Positions 1 through 7,258 of a DNA stretch of 59,573 nt are shown piece by piece; position 1 is the stretch's first letter; each line of letters starts with the position of its first letter. Under the pieces are notes generated by a model. It searched no databases, was not told the origin of the DNA, and saw nothing but the letters and a program-made list of their open reading frames with translations. Both the position numbers and the translations under genes were made by a program. Origin of the DNA: an uncultured Pseudoflavonifractor sp. (GTDB taxonomy: Bacteria; Bacillota; Clostridia; Oscillospirales; Oscillospiraceae); the NCBI GenBank assembly GCA_947577065.1, contig CANPTT010000010.1:1-59573 (forward strand), read 5' to 3'.

Positions 1-65
1 ATGTGAAGCACAAAAGTAGAGGATGGAGTAAACTCAGCGTCGTGGCGTCCAACTACCGGCGGCAG

Positions 66-659
66 TTAATCGGACAGAAATTCAGATGTGTGGTCCCAGT
101 TCGCCAGCAAATAGCTGAGGGCAAAGTTCATAAGACGAATAGTGTCTTTCCGCGTGGAAAGCGCTCCACACTCCTCAGAGCAAAAGTGCTCAAAAGAACG
201 GCCATTCAAAGCCTTGTCCTTGTCTATCATTCGGTCAAGGTACCGCAACCCGGCTTCAGTAGGGCAAGATGCCGCTTCCAGAAGCCTGATGTCCTCTTCG
301 GTGTAGGGCTGGTCATCACGTCCCTTGCGGAATATATACAGGACGGTGTCGATTTTCTTCGGCCACAGGCTTACGATATAGCGGGCGAAGTCGAAGGTGA
401 GAACCCCATAGGGGATGCTGCTGATGTTCCACTCGCCGTATTTGAGCGACTGCACAGCGGCTGCGCATACGGAATAGGTGCGTTTCTCTTCCGGCACTTC
501 GCTCAGTTTTCCACGGCTGTGCTTCATTGCGGCACAGAGGAGCTCCTCTGTCCAGTGACGCTTAGCGATGAATTTCAGCTCATAATATTGAGCCTCATCT
601 GTCATGGCATAGAGTGCGTCCTCGTAGGTTTGTTCGTTTTTGTTATGAAGAATAAACAT
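66..659 (-). CDS. Hypothetical protein (197 aa)
   Basis: I do not recognise this protein. An in-frame ATG at 659 is preceded by AAGGAG at good spacing, so I prefer it to the longer frame reaching 758. The product is soluble-looking and mixed alpha/beta in composition, with scattered cysteines (a Cys-Ser-Glu-Glu-Cys stretch in the C-terminal third) and no signal peptide or membrane segment. It begins with acidic helices and ends in a Leu/Ala-rich helix. It lies 53 bases downstream of the small leftward gene at 713-931 and is probably cotranscribed with it. AT-rich codon use matches the rest of the island. Confidence 0.7.
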   Translation of the reverse strand: MFILHNKNEQTYEDALYAMTDEAQYYELKFIAKRHWTEELLCAAMKHSRGKLSEVPEEKRTYSVCAAAVQSLKYGEWNISSIPYGVLTFDFARYIVSLWPKKIDTVLYIFRKGRDDQPYTEEDIRLLEAASCPTEAGLRYLDRMIDKDKALNGRSFEHFCSEECGALSTRKDTIRLMNFALSYLLANWDHTSEFLSD

Positions 660-712
660 GTCAAAAACTCCTTTTTTAAGTTGTTGGCTCAGCTGTTTAT
701 CGGATTTCCTCC

Positions 713-931
713 TCAATACTGTCGGATGTTTTCTGTGTGTGGGCCTTTGTAGTACCACATGCCATTGACATGGCAGATGGTAATGGCACTGTCTTCGGGA
801 GAGTCTTCGGGGTACTTAGGGGCATAGCGGGCAGTGTAGAAGGCCTGCGTTTGCGAAAAGTAGATATCTGCCTCTCGAGCCCACACACCTCCATATGCGC
901 GGATAATGTTTTGGAACTTTTCAAAGGTCAT
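713..931 (-). CDS. Small hypothetical protein (72 aa)
   Basis: A short leftward gene with ATG at 931 preceded by AGGAG about nine bases upstream. The product is aromatic-rich (many Tyr and Trp) and ends with a His-Val-Asn-Gly-Met-Trp-Tyr-Tyr-Lys-Gly stretch, which suggests a small beta-rich domain. No family is recognised. It probably forms a two-gene unit with the protein encoded at 66-659. An overlapping frame at 697-924 lacks its own ribosome-binding site and is taken as a shadow. Confidence 0.55.
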   Translation of the reverse strand: MTFEKFQNIIRAYGGVWAREADIYFSQTQAFYTARYAPKYPEDSPEDSAITICHVNGMWYYKGPHTENIRQY

Positions 932-1039
932 ATTCGTGTCTCCTTTCTCAATATTGTGTTGTGTACTCCATGCGTCAGATAAAGGTTCTGCATGAGTATG
1001 GAGGTTTGAGATGGGAGTAAAAAGTGGGCGTTATATAGA

Positions 1040-1067
1040 AAAAGACCGGCCTAAGCCGGTCTTTTCT
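1040..1067 (-). terminator. Rho-independent terminator overlapping a stop codon
   Basis: A perfect inverted repeat AAAAGACCGGC / GCCGGTCTTTT forms an 11-bp stem with a four-base loop. The TAG stop of the leftward gene (1051-1053) lies in the loop, so the last codons of that gene form one arm of the terminator. Confidence 0.85.
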
Positions 1068-1578
1068 CGGAAACATATTTTTCGATATGGAGTGTATCGT
1101 GGTTATCCTTGTGCTGGTTAATCCACGCGGTCTTGACGCGGGCAACGATGCTGCCGCTGCTATTCTCGGTAAAAATCGTCGCCATGCAAATATCTTCAGA
1201 CTTTCGATGTTTATTGCGGAGTTTGGTGATGATTTTCTTCAAAATACCGTGGTCAACTTCCGCCTCAACGATTTCGCCATATAAGGCCGTTTTGTAGACT
1301 TCGGCGGGAAGGCAGTTTTCCTTCAGGCGCATGCGAAGATGGTCTGTCGGTTGCACGAGGTATTTCTTGGCGAGTGTGAGGTCAATCAGGAGCTGAAGCT
1401 CCTGTGGCCAGTATACGCGGCGGTTATATGTACCGTGGAGACTGCCTATGGATGTACGCAGGTAGTCTGCGGCTGCATGACAGAGAACGTCCGTCGATGG
1501 ATTATTGAGCTGGCCATATGAGATATGATTGATTGAGAGACTGCTGTTGCTGATATTGATTTCGAGAGAGAGTTTCAT
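1051..1578 (-). CDS. Hypothetical protein (175 aa)
   Basis: Unrecognised leftward gene. ATG 1578 (Met-Lys-Leu-Ser-Leu-Glu) is preferred over upstream alternatives, although its Shine-Dalgarno (GGTGAC) is modest. The N-terminus looks like a beta strand (LSLEINISNSSLSINHISY), the middle contains an Arg-Arg-Val-Tyr-Trp-Pro segment, and a basic stretch (KKIITKLRNKHRKSED) may contact nucleic acid. There is no signal peptide or membrane segment. Transcription starts divergently from the uracil-DNA glycosylase gene. The stop codon is embedded in the terminator at 1040-1067. Confidence 0.65.
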   Translation of the reverse strand: MKLSLEINISNSSLSINHISYGQLNNPSTDVLCHAAADYLRTSIGSLHGTYNRRVYWPQELQLLIDLTLAKKYLVQPTDHLRMRLKENCLPAEVYKTALYGEIVEAEVDHGILKKIITKLRNKHRKSEDICMATIFTENSSGSIVARVKTAWINQHKDNHDTLHIEKYVSEKRPA

Positions 1579-1665
1579 GTGTAAGTCACCACGCTTCTGT
1601 ATATACGAAGTATGGTGGATTTGAAATGCACTCGAACATAGCTCGAACATCGCTATGGGCAAATC

Positions 1666-1694
1666 TTGCTTTTGTTGTTTATCAATGGTATAAT
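1666..1694 (+). promoter_or_regulatory. Sigma-A-type promoter for ung
   Basis: TTGCTT, a 17-base spacer and a perfect TATAAT at 1689-1694. The expected transcription start (about 1701) coincides with the island box CTCATATATAGAAA. Confidence 0.75.
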
Positions 1695-1700
1695 GAAAAC

Positions 1701-1714
1701 CTCATATATAGAAA
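1701..1714 (+). repeat. Recurring island box, TCATATAGAAAA type
   Basis: The first gene-leader copy of a short motif seen repeatedly in the first 9.5 kb: 1031-1043 (TTATATAGAAAAA), here, 2717-2731 (GCTCATATAGAAAAG), 3431-3438 (ATATAGGA), 3445-3459 (CCTCATATAGAAAAC), 4591-4604 (GCTTATATAGAAAA), 4611-4624 (CCTCATATATGAAA), 6064-6076 (CTTATATAGAATA), and inverted at 9491-9503 (CTTCTATATGAGC). Several copies sit 24-28 bases before a start codon. Where a promoter can be drawn, the copy falls at about +1. It may be an operator, an initial transcribed element or a -10 variant. Confidence 0.5.
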
Positions 1715-1772
1715 CCGAAATATATCGCTGCCGCCCATACTTGTAGAGAAAACAATAGTTTGGAGGCGTATC

Positions 1773-2726
1773 ATGGATTCTTCAAATAAGGTGATGGGTA
1801 AGGCGGCTATGTGGACTTGGGATGAAGTCCCCGAGGCTACTAAGTGTCAAATCAAAGCCTACCTTACAGACCCGGATACAAGGGTCTATATCAAATACAA
1901 CAACGATATGGGCGCAGATTTATGGCTGTATAGCGTGGTTGTGGAGGGAGCGCAGGATTTTTGGCTGGATGCGTTTCCGACCGCCAATGAGGCGGTGGAT
2001 TATATCCGGCGGCATCATCTGAAGGTCGCAAAGGAAGCTGGCCTTGGAAATGCTTGGGACGATTATCTCTCGGACGAAGCGAAGATGTTGGCACGGGTCT
2101 TATCGGAATGCATTGCTGCCAAGAGGAAAGATGCAGAGATATATCCGCCTCAGTATGCCATCTTTCGGGCCTTGGCGCTAACTCCGCCCGAGGCAGTCAG
2201 GGTTGTCATTGTCGGCCAAGACCCATATCATGGAAGGGGAGAGGCGAATGGCTTAGCGTTCTCTGTCAATCACGGAATCAAGATTCCGCCTTCTCTGCGA
2301 AATATCTTCAAGGAACTGCATAGCGACTTAGGGTGCGGCATTCCCCAAAGCGGAGATTTAACACCTTGGGCTGAGCGTGGCGTCTTGCTTCTTAATACAG
2401 CGTTGACCGTAGAAAGCGGTAAACCCGGCAGTCACAGCAAGTTGGGGTGGCAGATGTTTGTGCGTGACGTGCTCGATGTTTGTGTGCGTCTGCCACAGCC
2501 GGTTGTTTTTGTGCTGTGGGGCAACTACGCCCGCTCGTTCACAGAGGAGCTTCCGATAGCGGAAAGTCCGAATAAAGTGTACATCTGCTCCAGCCATCCG
2601 AGTCCCTTCAGTGCAATGCGCGGCAGCGGAGATACTCCGGCTTTCATGGGGAGCTGTCCTTTTTCTGAGACGAATCGGCTTTTAAGCCATATGGGTGCGG
2701 AGCCTATTGACTGGTCGCTCATATAG
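1773..2726 (+). CDS. ung: Uracil-DNA glycosylase (family 1) with N-terminal extra domain
   Basis: Removes uracil from DNA as the first step of base excision repair. The catalytic domain spans about residues 95-317. It shows the water-activating motif GQDPYHG at 148-154, the LLNTALTV strand at 206-213 and the HPSP leucine-loop motif at 275-278, all in the order of family 1 enzymes. ATG 1773 follows GGAGG. The upstream in-frame ATG at 1626 would precede the promoter and is rejected. The first 90 or so residues (WTWDEVPEATK... to VDYIRRHHLKV) are not part of normal Ung (about 220-230 aa) and look like a separate small alpha/beta domain I cannot name. Island location and AT-rich codons suggest a mobile-element copy rather than the housekeeping gene. 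Confidence 0.9.
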   Translation: MDSSNKVMGKAAMWTWDEVPEATKCQIKAYLTDPDTRVYIKYNNDMGADLWLYSVVVEGAQDFWLDAFPTANEAVDYIRRHHLKVAKEAGLGNAWDDYLSDEAKMLARVLSECIAAKRKDAEIYPPQYAIFRALALTPPEAVRVVIVGQDPYHGRGEANGLAFSVNHGIKIPPSLRNIFKELHSDLGCGIPQSGDLTPWAERGVLLLNTALTVESGKPGSHSKLGWQMFVRDVLDVCVRLPQPVVFVLWGNYARSFTEELPIAESPNKVYICSSHPSPFSAMRGSGDTPAFMGSCPFSETNRLLSHMGAEPIDWSLI

Positions 2727-2745
2727 AAAAGAAGGTGACTGACGT

Positions 2746-3405
2746 ATGCTTCAGATTGGAGCTTGGGTAGCTTATCGGAAAGATAATTTTACATATGACC
2801 CCAAAACAGACAAACCTTATTTTAAGACAAAGACGGAGGCAATTGAGACTGTCGCCGCAAATAGTTTAGACCCGTGTAAAACGCCCAAGGCTGAACGGGT
2901 AAGCCGAGGGAAGTATCTTTATCGTCCCAAAGACGTTGGGAATCTGGTTTTCTTTTCTGATAGGGAATATGTTATAGAGAGGGTCACCGCAGAGAACATG
3001 CAAATGATTGAAGAACTGATGAGAGAGTTTCTGGGAGAAGAAGAGAGTGAGGAGTCGGCATATCTCAAATCGTTCCTGTCTCAGAAGGAACTATTCTCCG
3101 CCATCGATAAGATTTCCTTTTCATGTGCGGAAGATTTCAAGACTCTTTTAGTCACACACGAAAGAGTGGCAGAGGGATATCTTCTTTGCGTTGACATCAT
3201 AACGAAGTCTGCCCGTTGTGGGGGGCGTGTGGTTGTGGGGACAGTTCCGCATCAGCTTGGTCAGTCGGACAAGGAAACTTTTTTAAGGTTGAAGAAGCAC
3301 GCGACTGCCGTAACACAAATGCTGCGGTCTTGGTATCCAGAGGTAAGGAAGGATATTTCTCGGCGCTATCAACCCAAAAAGGCTGCGGGAGCTGGCACTG
3401 TATAA
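2746..3405 (+). CDS. Hypothetical protein (219 aa)
   Basis: Starts at ATG 2746, 19 bases after ung, with GAAGGTGA as a ribosome-binding site. The island box overlaps the ung stop codon just upstream. The product is charged and lysine-rich. The N-terminal 70 residues (AWVAYRKDNFTYDPKTDKPYF) look like a compact beta domain. A Glu-rich linker at about 85-105 follows, and the C-terminal half ends in a basic helix and tail (SRRYQPKKAAGAG). No signal peptide, membrane segment or recognisable family. It is probably cotranscribed with ung, so a DNA-associated role is possible but unproven. Confidence 0.7.
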   Translation: MLQIGAWVAYRKDNFTYDPKTDKPYFKTKTEAIETVAANSLDPCKTPKAERVSRGKYLYRPKDVGNLVFFSDREYVIERVTAENMQMIEELMREFLGEEESEESAYLKSFLSQKELFSAIDKISFSCAEDFKTLLVTHERVAEGYLLCVDIITKSARCGGRVVVGTVPHQLGQSDKETFLRLKKHATAVTQMLRSWYPEVRKDISRRYQPKKAAGAGTV

Positions 3406-3473
3406 GGCATGCATGAACCAAAAGCTGTCCATATAGGAAGTTCGCCTCATATAGAAAACAGGGGAGAGGTATT

Positions 3474-3752
3474 TTGTTTACATTCCAGCATACAGAGACT
3501 GTTAAATTCCCATCCACGAGCATTCCGGTGCATTTCGTGTATGATAGCGCTTCGGAACTGCTTTGGCTCGAAGTATCCCTCGCGGCCTGTCAGGCCAATA
3601 AGATTGATACCGATGGCGACGCATATCATCAGACGGTGGAGATGTGCGCACAATGGGGTCAACATAGCTGCGGCTCCCAAATGGCAGCGAATCGTATTAT
3701 TCAACGCGACTTCCCGAAGCTGAGCAAAGGTGGCGCCATATTCTATGGTTGA
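3474..3752 (+). CDS. Small hypothetical protein (92 aa), TTG start
   Basis: The likely start is TTG 3474, preceded by GGGGAGAGG at 3461-3469 and by the island box at 3445-3459. The product begins FTFQHTETVKFPSTSIPVHF, which suggests paired beta strands, and has two cysteines. No family is recognised. A rho-independent terminator follows 20 bases after the stop, supporting the rightward gene over the antisense frame at 3447-3836, which has no good ribosome-binding site. Confidence 0.55.
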   Translation: MFTFQHTETVKFPSTSIPVHFVYDSASELLWLEVSLAACQANKIDTDGDAYHQTVEMCAQWGQHSCGSQMAANRIIQRDFPKLSKGGAIFYG

Positions 3753-3772
3753 CGATGCTATATAACAAAAAG

Positions 3773-3799
3773 AAGCTCCCGCTATTTGGCGGGAGCTTT
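3773..3799. terminator. Bidirectional terminator
   Basis: AAGCTCCCGC / GCGGGAGCTT, a 10-bp stem with a six-base loop, has T-rich sequence on both sides. It separates the convergent genes ending at 3752 (plus) and 3826 (minus) and can serve both. Confidence 0.85.
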
Positions 3800-3825
3800 C
3801 TTTATGAATACGAGTGACGAAGGTG

Positions 3826-4425
3826 TCACTCTTCATCGCTTGATGAGTTCATAATTACTGGCATAATTGGGCTAAACCTACGCGGGTCCACTTCAAGTGC
3901 TGCACAAACCGCGAGACCAATACGCATGCTGGTTGCATAGAGACTTTGCTCCCCAGACTCCAAGCGCTGGTACTGGCGAAGCGTGATTCCTGCCCTGTCG
4001 GCAACTTGTTGTTGAGATAAACCCAGAGCTTTCCTTTGGTTTTGCAAAATCTGATTCGCTCTCTCTATATTTACGAACCCCCACTCGGCAAACGGGCTGG
4101 CTGGCTTTGATGGTTCATAGTCATCATCGTATTTGGGATGGATTAGACCTATTATTGTTAAGAAGAATCGTTGTTCTTTTAATTCAAGTACATCACAGAT
4201 TGCAATACTGGTGTTTATGCTGGCATTTTGTAATTTGCGCTCGCCAGACTCGAATTGCTGATATTTATACAGGGGGATGTTAGCCATCTCAGCCACTTCT
4301 AATTGAGATAAACTTAGTTCCTCTCTTCGGCTCTGGAGGGCTTTGCCATCTGTGTTCATGAATATGGAAGCCATCACTTTTAAGTCGTAGTTCTCTTGCT
4401 GGTTTTCCATTTCGCCGTTTCCCAT
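3826..4425 (-). CDS. Transcriptional regulator with two XRE helix-turn-helix domains
   Basis: A DNA-binding protein of 199 aa with two Cro/C1-type HTH_3 domains in tandem. The first is at about residues 28-85 (LQSRREELSLSQLEVAEMAN...KYQQFESGERKL) and the second at about 122-180 (LQNQRKALGLSQQQVADRAG...RQYQRLESGEQSL). The two copies are clearly related to each other, which implies internal duplication and possibly binding to a two-part operator. ATG 4425 has an ideal GGAGG upstream and a promoter at 4462-4490. It faces the repeat-filled region 4630-6000, so the repeats or the TATATAG boxes are natural candidate targets. That link is inference. Confidence 0.88.
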   Translation of the reverse strand: MGNGEMENQQENYDLKVMASIFMNTDGKALQSRREELSLSQLEVAEMANIPLYKYQQFESGERKLQNASINTSIAICDVLELKEQRFFLTIIGLIHPKYDDDYEPSKPASPFAEWGFVNIERANQILQNQRKALGLSQQQVADRAGITLRQYQRLESGEQSLYATSMRIGLAVCAALEVDPRRFSPIMPVIMNSSSDEE

Positions 4426-4461
4426 GAAAACATTCCTCCTGCTTTTTCTTTTGATATAGTT

Positions 4462-4490
4462 ATATTACGCTCCTTTCACTATAAAGTCAA
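4462..4490 (-). promoter_or_regulatory. Promoter of the double-XRE regulator
   Basis: Read leftward: TTGACT (4490-4485), a 17-base spacer, TAATAT (4467-4462). The leader to the ATG at 4425 is about 30 bases. Confidence 0.65.
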
Positions 4491-4629
4491 CGAGACGCTC
4501 ATGTGTGATTTTGTAAGTGCGTAGTAAAACATAGTGTGTGACTTGGTATATGAAGCGTGTATAGGATTTAAGTTATATGTGAAAATATCAGCTTATATAG
4601 AAAAGCGTCACCTCATATATGAAAAATAA

Positions 4630-5420
4630 GATAGACTTCGAGCGGGTGTGCCCGCTTATGATTTTGTGACGGCGCGCAGACTGTCACGGGATGTGATAGT
4701 CTTTTAGACGAAGAATGACTGCGGGCATACATTGACTTCGGTACAAGGATTGACTATGTCCCGCCGCTTTGTGCCATAGTTGCCCCTTGGGCGGGACGTA
4801 GATAGATAGCGGGCAAGGACTGACTGCGGATGCCGATGACAGACTGCGATGCGATGACCGACATAGCCCCGCTGTATTAGAAACATAGTATGCCTCCGAG
4901 CGGGGCGCAGTCTATCTGTGAGTCGAAGAGGATAGCGGCTGCACGTTGACAGTCTTTGCTTCGTTGAATACTACGGAGGCGAGATAAGCTGCGGAGCGTG
5001 AACTGACTTTGGCCCCGCAGACAATCTTCGAAGCGCTGACTGTCTGCAACCGGGTGGCGGTGTAACTACGAAACGATGACAGACTTCAAGGCGTGGATAG
5101 ACATCGGCCCATGACTGACTCCGCCCCGCTGTATCAGAGACATTGTTTACCTACGAGCGGGGCGCAGACTGATGCGGGCTATGACTGAATGCGGAGACGA
5201 TGAGTGACTGCGACTGGTGGGTGGACTGAATACGAAACGCGGACTGAATGCGGGCCTCCATGACTAACTACGAAACGATGTCGATAGCGGTGGGCAACTC
5301 AGTAGACTTCGGGATGAAGATTGAATGCGGGCGAAGAGAAACTGCGAGCGTGGACTGACATCCGGCCCGCTTTATAAGATACAATGTCAGACTGCGAGCG
5401 GGCCGTATACTGCCTCGAGA
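4630..5420. repeat. Degenerate GACT repeat region with periodic GC hairpins, non-coding
   Basis: About 790 bases without a credible gene. The tract is built from degenerate units of the type GACTGAATGCGGG, GACTGCGGA, GACTTCGGG and GACTAACTACGAAACGATG. In the clearest stretch, GACT begins at 5167, 5183, 5206, 5224, 5242 and 5262, close to 18-23 base spacing. TAACTACGAAACGATG occurs twice (about 5063 and 5264). GC-rich hairpins occur at 4641-4656, 4758-4796, 4867-4905, 5124-5162 and 5364-5404. The last three start 240-257 bases apart and share the internal pattern TAT-AGA-ACA-GT. It could be a partition site, origin component or structured RNA; I cannot decide. Confidence 0.7.
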
Positions 5421-5541
5421 ATAGAGGGGATAGCCCATTTTCAAAACTGAACACTTTTTATCAAATAACCATTATCCCAAAATCAGAACTTTTCGAAGAT
5501 ATTAGGAATCGTGAGTGGCCAGAAGTCTTAAAATTATCAAA

Positions 5542-5834
5542 ATACCCCGAAATCATAGCTGAAATATAGTCAAAATACCCCGAAATCGGGGTTTTCATTG
5601 GTTGGCGCAGGTAGGTGTTGGATGTGTGCTATCGTTGATGGAGGGCCGAAATCGTGATTTCGGGGTGTTTTGGGGTGGTTTTTGGGTGGTTTCATATATG
5701 ATTTTGGGGTGTTGCGTTTTGATACCCCGAAATCATAGTCAAATCCTATATGAAATACCCCGAAATCATGGTCAAATTCGGGGTATTGGAGTAGTGTTTT
5801 GTATAGGAGACCCCCGTGTGTGATTTCGGGGTAT
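5542..5834. repeat. Iteron-like cluster of ATACCCCGAAATCA
   Basis: A 14-mer repeats in both orientations: forward at 5542, 5575, 5722 and 5755, a half site at 5646, and inverted at 5655-5666, 5699-5710 (one mismatch), 5775-5786 (partial) and 5821-5834 (exact). The forward copies form two pairs, each exactly 33 bases apart, about three helical turns. Copies at 5722 and 5755 extend to ATAGTC and ATGGTC. CCGAAATC-G-TGATTTCGG at 5646-5663 is a near-perfect palindrome. This resembles plasmid iterons or a multi-site operator. No replication initiator gene is recognised nearby. Confidence 0.75.
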
Positions 5835-5904
5835 GAGGCCTTTTGGGGGCCATTTTTGTCACAAACCACTTTTTGCATTTTTGGGAACTTTTTTGAGAAG
5901 TGGG

Positions 5905-6000
5905 TAACAAATCTGTACTGCACAATATCTGTAACATAGCTACAGATTATGTTGTTTTAGCAACAAATCTGTATATACAAATTTTGTTGTTTTGGTAACA
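5905..6000. repeat. AT-rich region with ATCTGTA repeats and palindrome
   Basis: AACAAATCTGTA occurs at 5906-5917 and 5962-5973. ATCTGTA-N7-TACAGAT at 5927-5947 is a perfect 7-bp inverted repeat. TTGTTGTTTT...AACAAA motifs flank it. The segment is very AT-rich and lies directly downstream of the iteron-like cluster, a layout typical of an origin melting region or a complex promoter. Confidence 0.55.
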
Positions 6001-6023
6001 AAATGGTGGGTATTTTCTCTAAT

Positions 6024-6053
6024 TTGAATTAAGTGATAAAGCATTGATAGAAT
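6024..6053 (+). promoter_or_regulatory. Candidate promoter for the 6090-9444 gene run
   Basis: TTGAAT, an 18-base spacer and TAGAAT at 6048-6053. The predicted start near 6060 again coincides with an island box (CTTATATAGAATA at 6064-6076). Confidence 0.5.
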
Positions 6054-6089
6054 CGGCCATACTTCTTATATAGAATAGGAGGCATTACT

Positions 6090-6332
6090 ATGATACTTCA
6101 AATAAATGAAAAAGAAATCCCGGTTACTAAATCTAATGCCATAATTGCAAATCGGTCCGTGTCCTCTTTTTTAGAGGTGGTCCGGTCGAGTGCGTTAGAG
6201 GCAGGGAATGAAGCGCTTTTTATAACAACCTTATTGGAAATGCATAAGAAGTCCTATGCGCTTTTAGAGGAACTTGGCGTAGAAAATATCCGCTATATCA
6301 TGGAGCACTATGCTGAGCAAGTAGAAAAATAA
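6090..6332 (+). CDS. Small hypothetical protein (80 aa)
   Basis: ATG 6090 follows AGGAGG at optimal spacing. The product starts with a short beta hairpin (MILQINEKEIPVTKSN) and continues as an acidic helical segment (FLEVVRSSALEAGNEALF, then LLEMHKKSYALLEELG). No family is recognised. It is the first gene after the repeat region and may be the first in a run to 9444, although 80 bases separate it from the next gene. Confidence 0.7.
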   Translation: MILQINEKEIPVTKSNAIIANRSVSSFLEVVRSSALEAGNEALFITTLLEMHKKSYALLEELGVENIRYIMEHYAEQVEK

Positions 6333-6412
6333 AAAAAGTTCATATGGAAGAAAAATTTTGAGAAAAATCCTCCATACTTACAGTGAAGACCAATACATAG
6401 GAGGACTTAAAA

Positions 6413-7258
6413 ATGATTCAATCTGATAACAACGTTGCCATTAAGCCTAATGTGCGCCCCAGTTATTACCTCAAGGAGTACGACGACGTAATGATGGGAA
6501 ATCGCAAAACATTTTCCTCCGCCTTGATGAGTAAGGAGCAGGGGCCTGCTCTTTGCACCGAGCTCCTCAAAAGTATTTTCACGCTTTATTTGAATTGGAC
6601 GCCGGAACAGGTACGGGACCAGTTGACTCCAGAGATTGTGAAAACCATGAAGCTGTGGCCTTTGGTAAAGCGTCTACCTTGCCCTCCTGAACTCAACCCT
6701 CAGAAGGAGCTCTATTACGTCGCTTGGCATTTATATCCCCAGACGCGAAATGTAAAGGCGCCTGAGCTTATCATTAAGCTGTATACAGACCTCATGGAGG
6801 GCCGCGCAAAAAAGTTCCCCAGTGGCTACTTCGATGGCAATGACGGACATCTCCGTGCGCGAATCCTTTTTCTGACGATGGTTCGGGAGTATCTTCCGCC
6901 ATTTGATGGCATTGAGTCAATGTATGCCTTTTTCGCTGGCGTCAACGGGAAGCGCTGTATCAATCAGTATAAATTGACCATTCCGCTGAGGGAGTTGTAT
7001 GGTTCTCCTTTGGCTTATCTGCACGACGCGCTTCCTGATTGGCAGAAAGACGAAGAGCTGTATGAATACTACAATGCTATGCTTCAGAAGCCGCGCGCAT
7101 CGGATTCCCCGTTTTTGCCTGTAACGGAGGAAGAACGCATCCTTGCTTTTGGGGATAGCGCTGTTACGACCGGGCGCAGCTTTGTAGAAAACGATGGACA
7201 ATTCGAAACAGAAGTTGTAGACTTTGAAATGGAAGAGAAAGGATTGTGTCATGTCTAA
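6413..7258 (+). CDS. Hypothetical protein (281 aa)
   Basis: ATG 6413 is preceded by AGGAGG. A soluble, mostly helical protein, rich in Leu, Pro and aromatic residues (LYLNWTPEQVRDQLTPEIV; ELYYVAWHLYPQTRN; LTMVREYLPPFDGIESMYAFF). The C-terminal 50 residues look like a flexible acidic tail with many Ser/Thr, a plausible phosphorylation region. Its end overlaps the start of the PP2C phosphatase gene by eight bases, so the two are translationally coupled. A natural inference is that it is the partner or substrate of that phosphatase. No named family is assigned. Confidence 0.75.
   Translation: MIQSDNNVAIKPNVRPSYYLKEYDDVMMGNRKTFSSALMSKEQGPALCTELLKSIFTLYLNWTPEQVRDQLTPEIVKTMKLWPLVKRLPCPPELNPQKELYYVAWHLYPQTRNVKAPELIIKLYTDLMEGRAKKFPSGYFDGNDGHLRARILFLTMVREYLPPFDGIESMYAFFAGVNGKRCINQYKLTIPLRELYGSPLAYLHDALPDWQKDEELYEYYNAMLQKPRASDSPFLPVTEEERILAFGDSAVTTGRSFVENDGQFETEVVDFEMEEKGLCHV

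Noticed and set aside
3-752. Long rightward frame opposite the leftward genes at the left edge
   Set aside because: No ribosome-binding site, and the opposite strand has two genes with good Shine-Dalgarno sequences and more natural proteins.
1626-1772. Upstream extension of the ung reading frame
   Set aside because: It would start before the predicted promoter and lacks a ribosome site; ATG 1773 has GGAGG at the right distance.
3447-3836. 129-aa leftward frame opposite the TTG-start gene at 3474
   Set aside because: Crosses the bidirectional terminator at 3773-3799 near its start and lacks a Shine-Dalgarno sequence.
5384-5569. 61-aa rightward frame at the end of the GACT tract
   Set aside because: No ribosome site, and it spans two different repeat types; likely chance.
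5542-5834. Possible CRISPR array
   Set aside because: Repeats are only 14 bases, occur in both orientations with irregular gaps, and no cas genes are nearby.
5570-5923. Leftward 117-aa frame across the iteron-like cluster
   Set aside because: Its peptide simply reflects the repeated nucleotide units, and it has no start signal.
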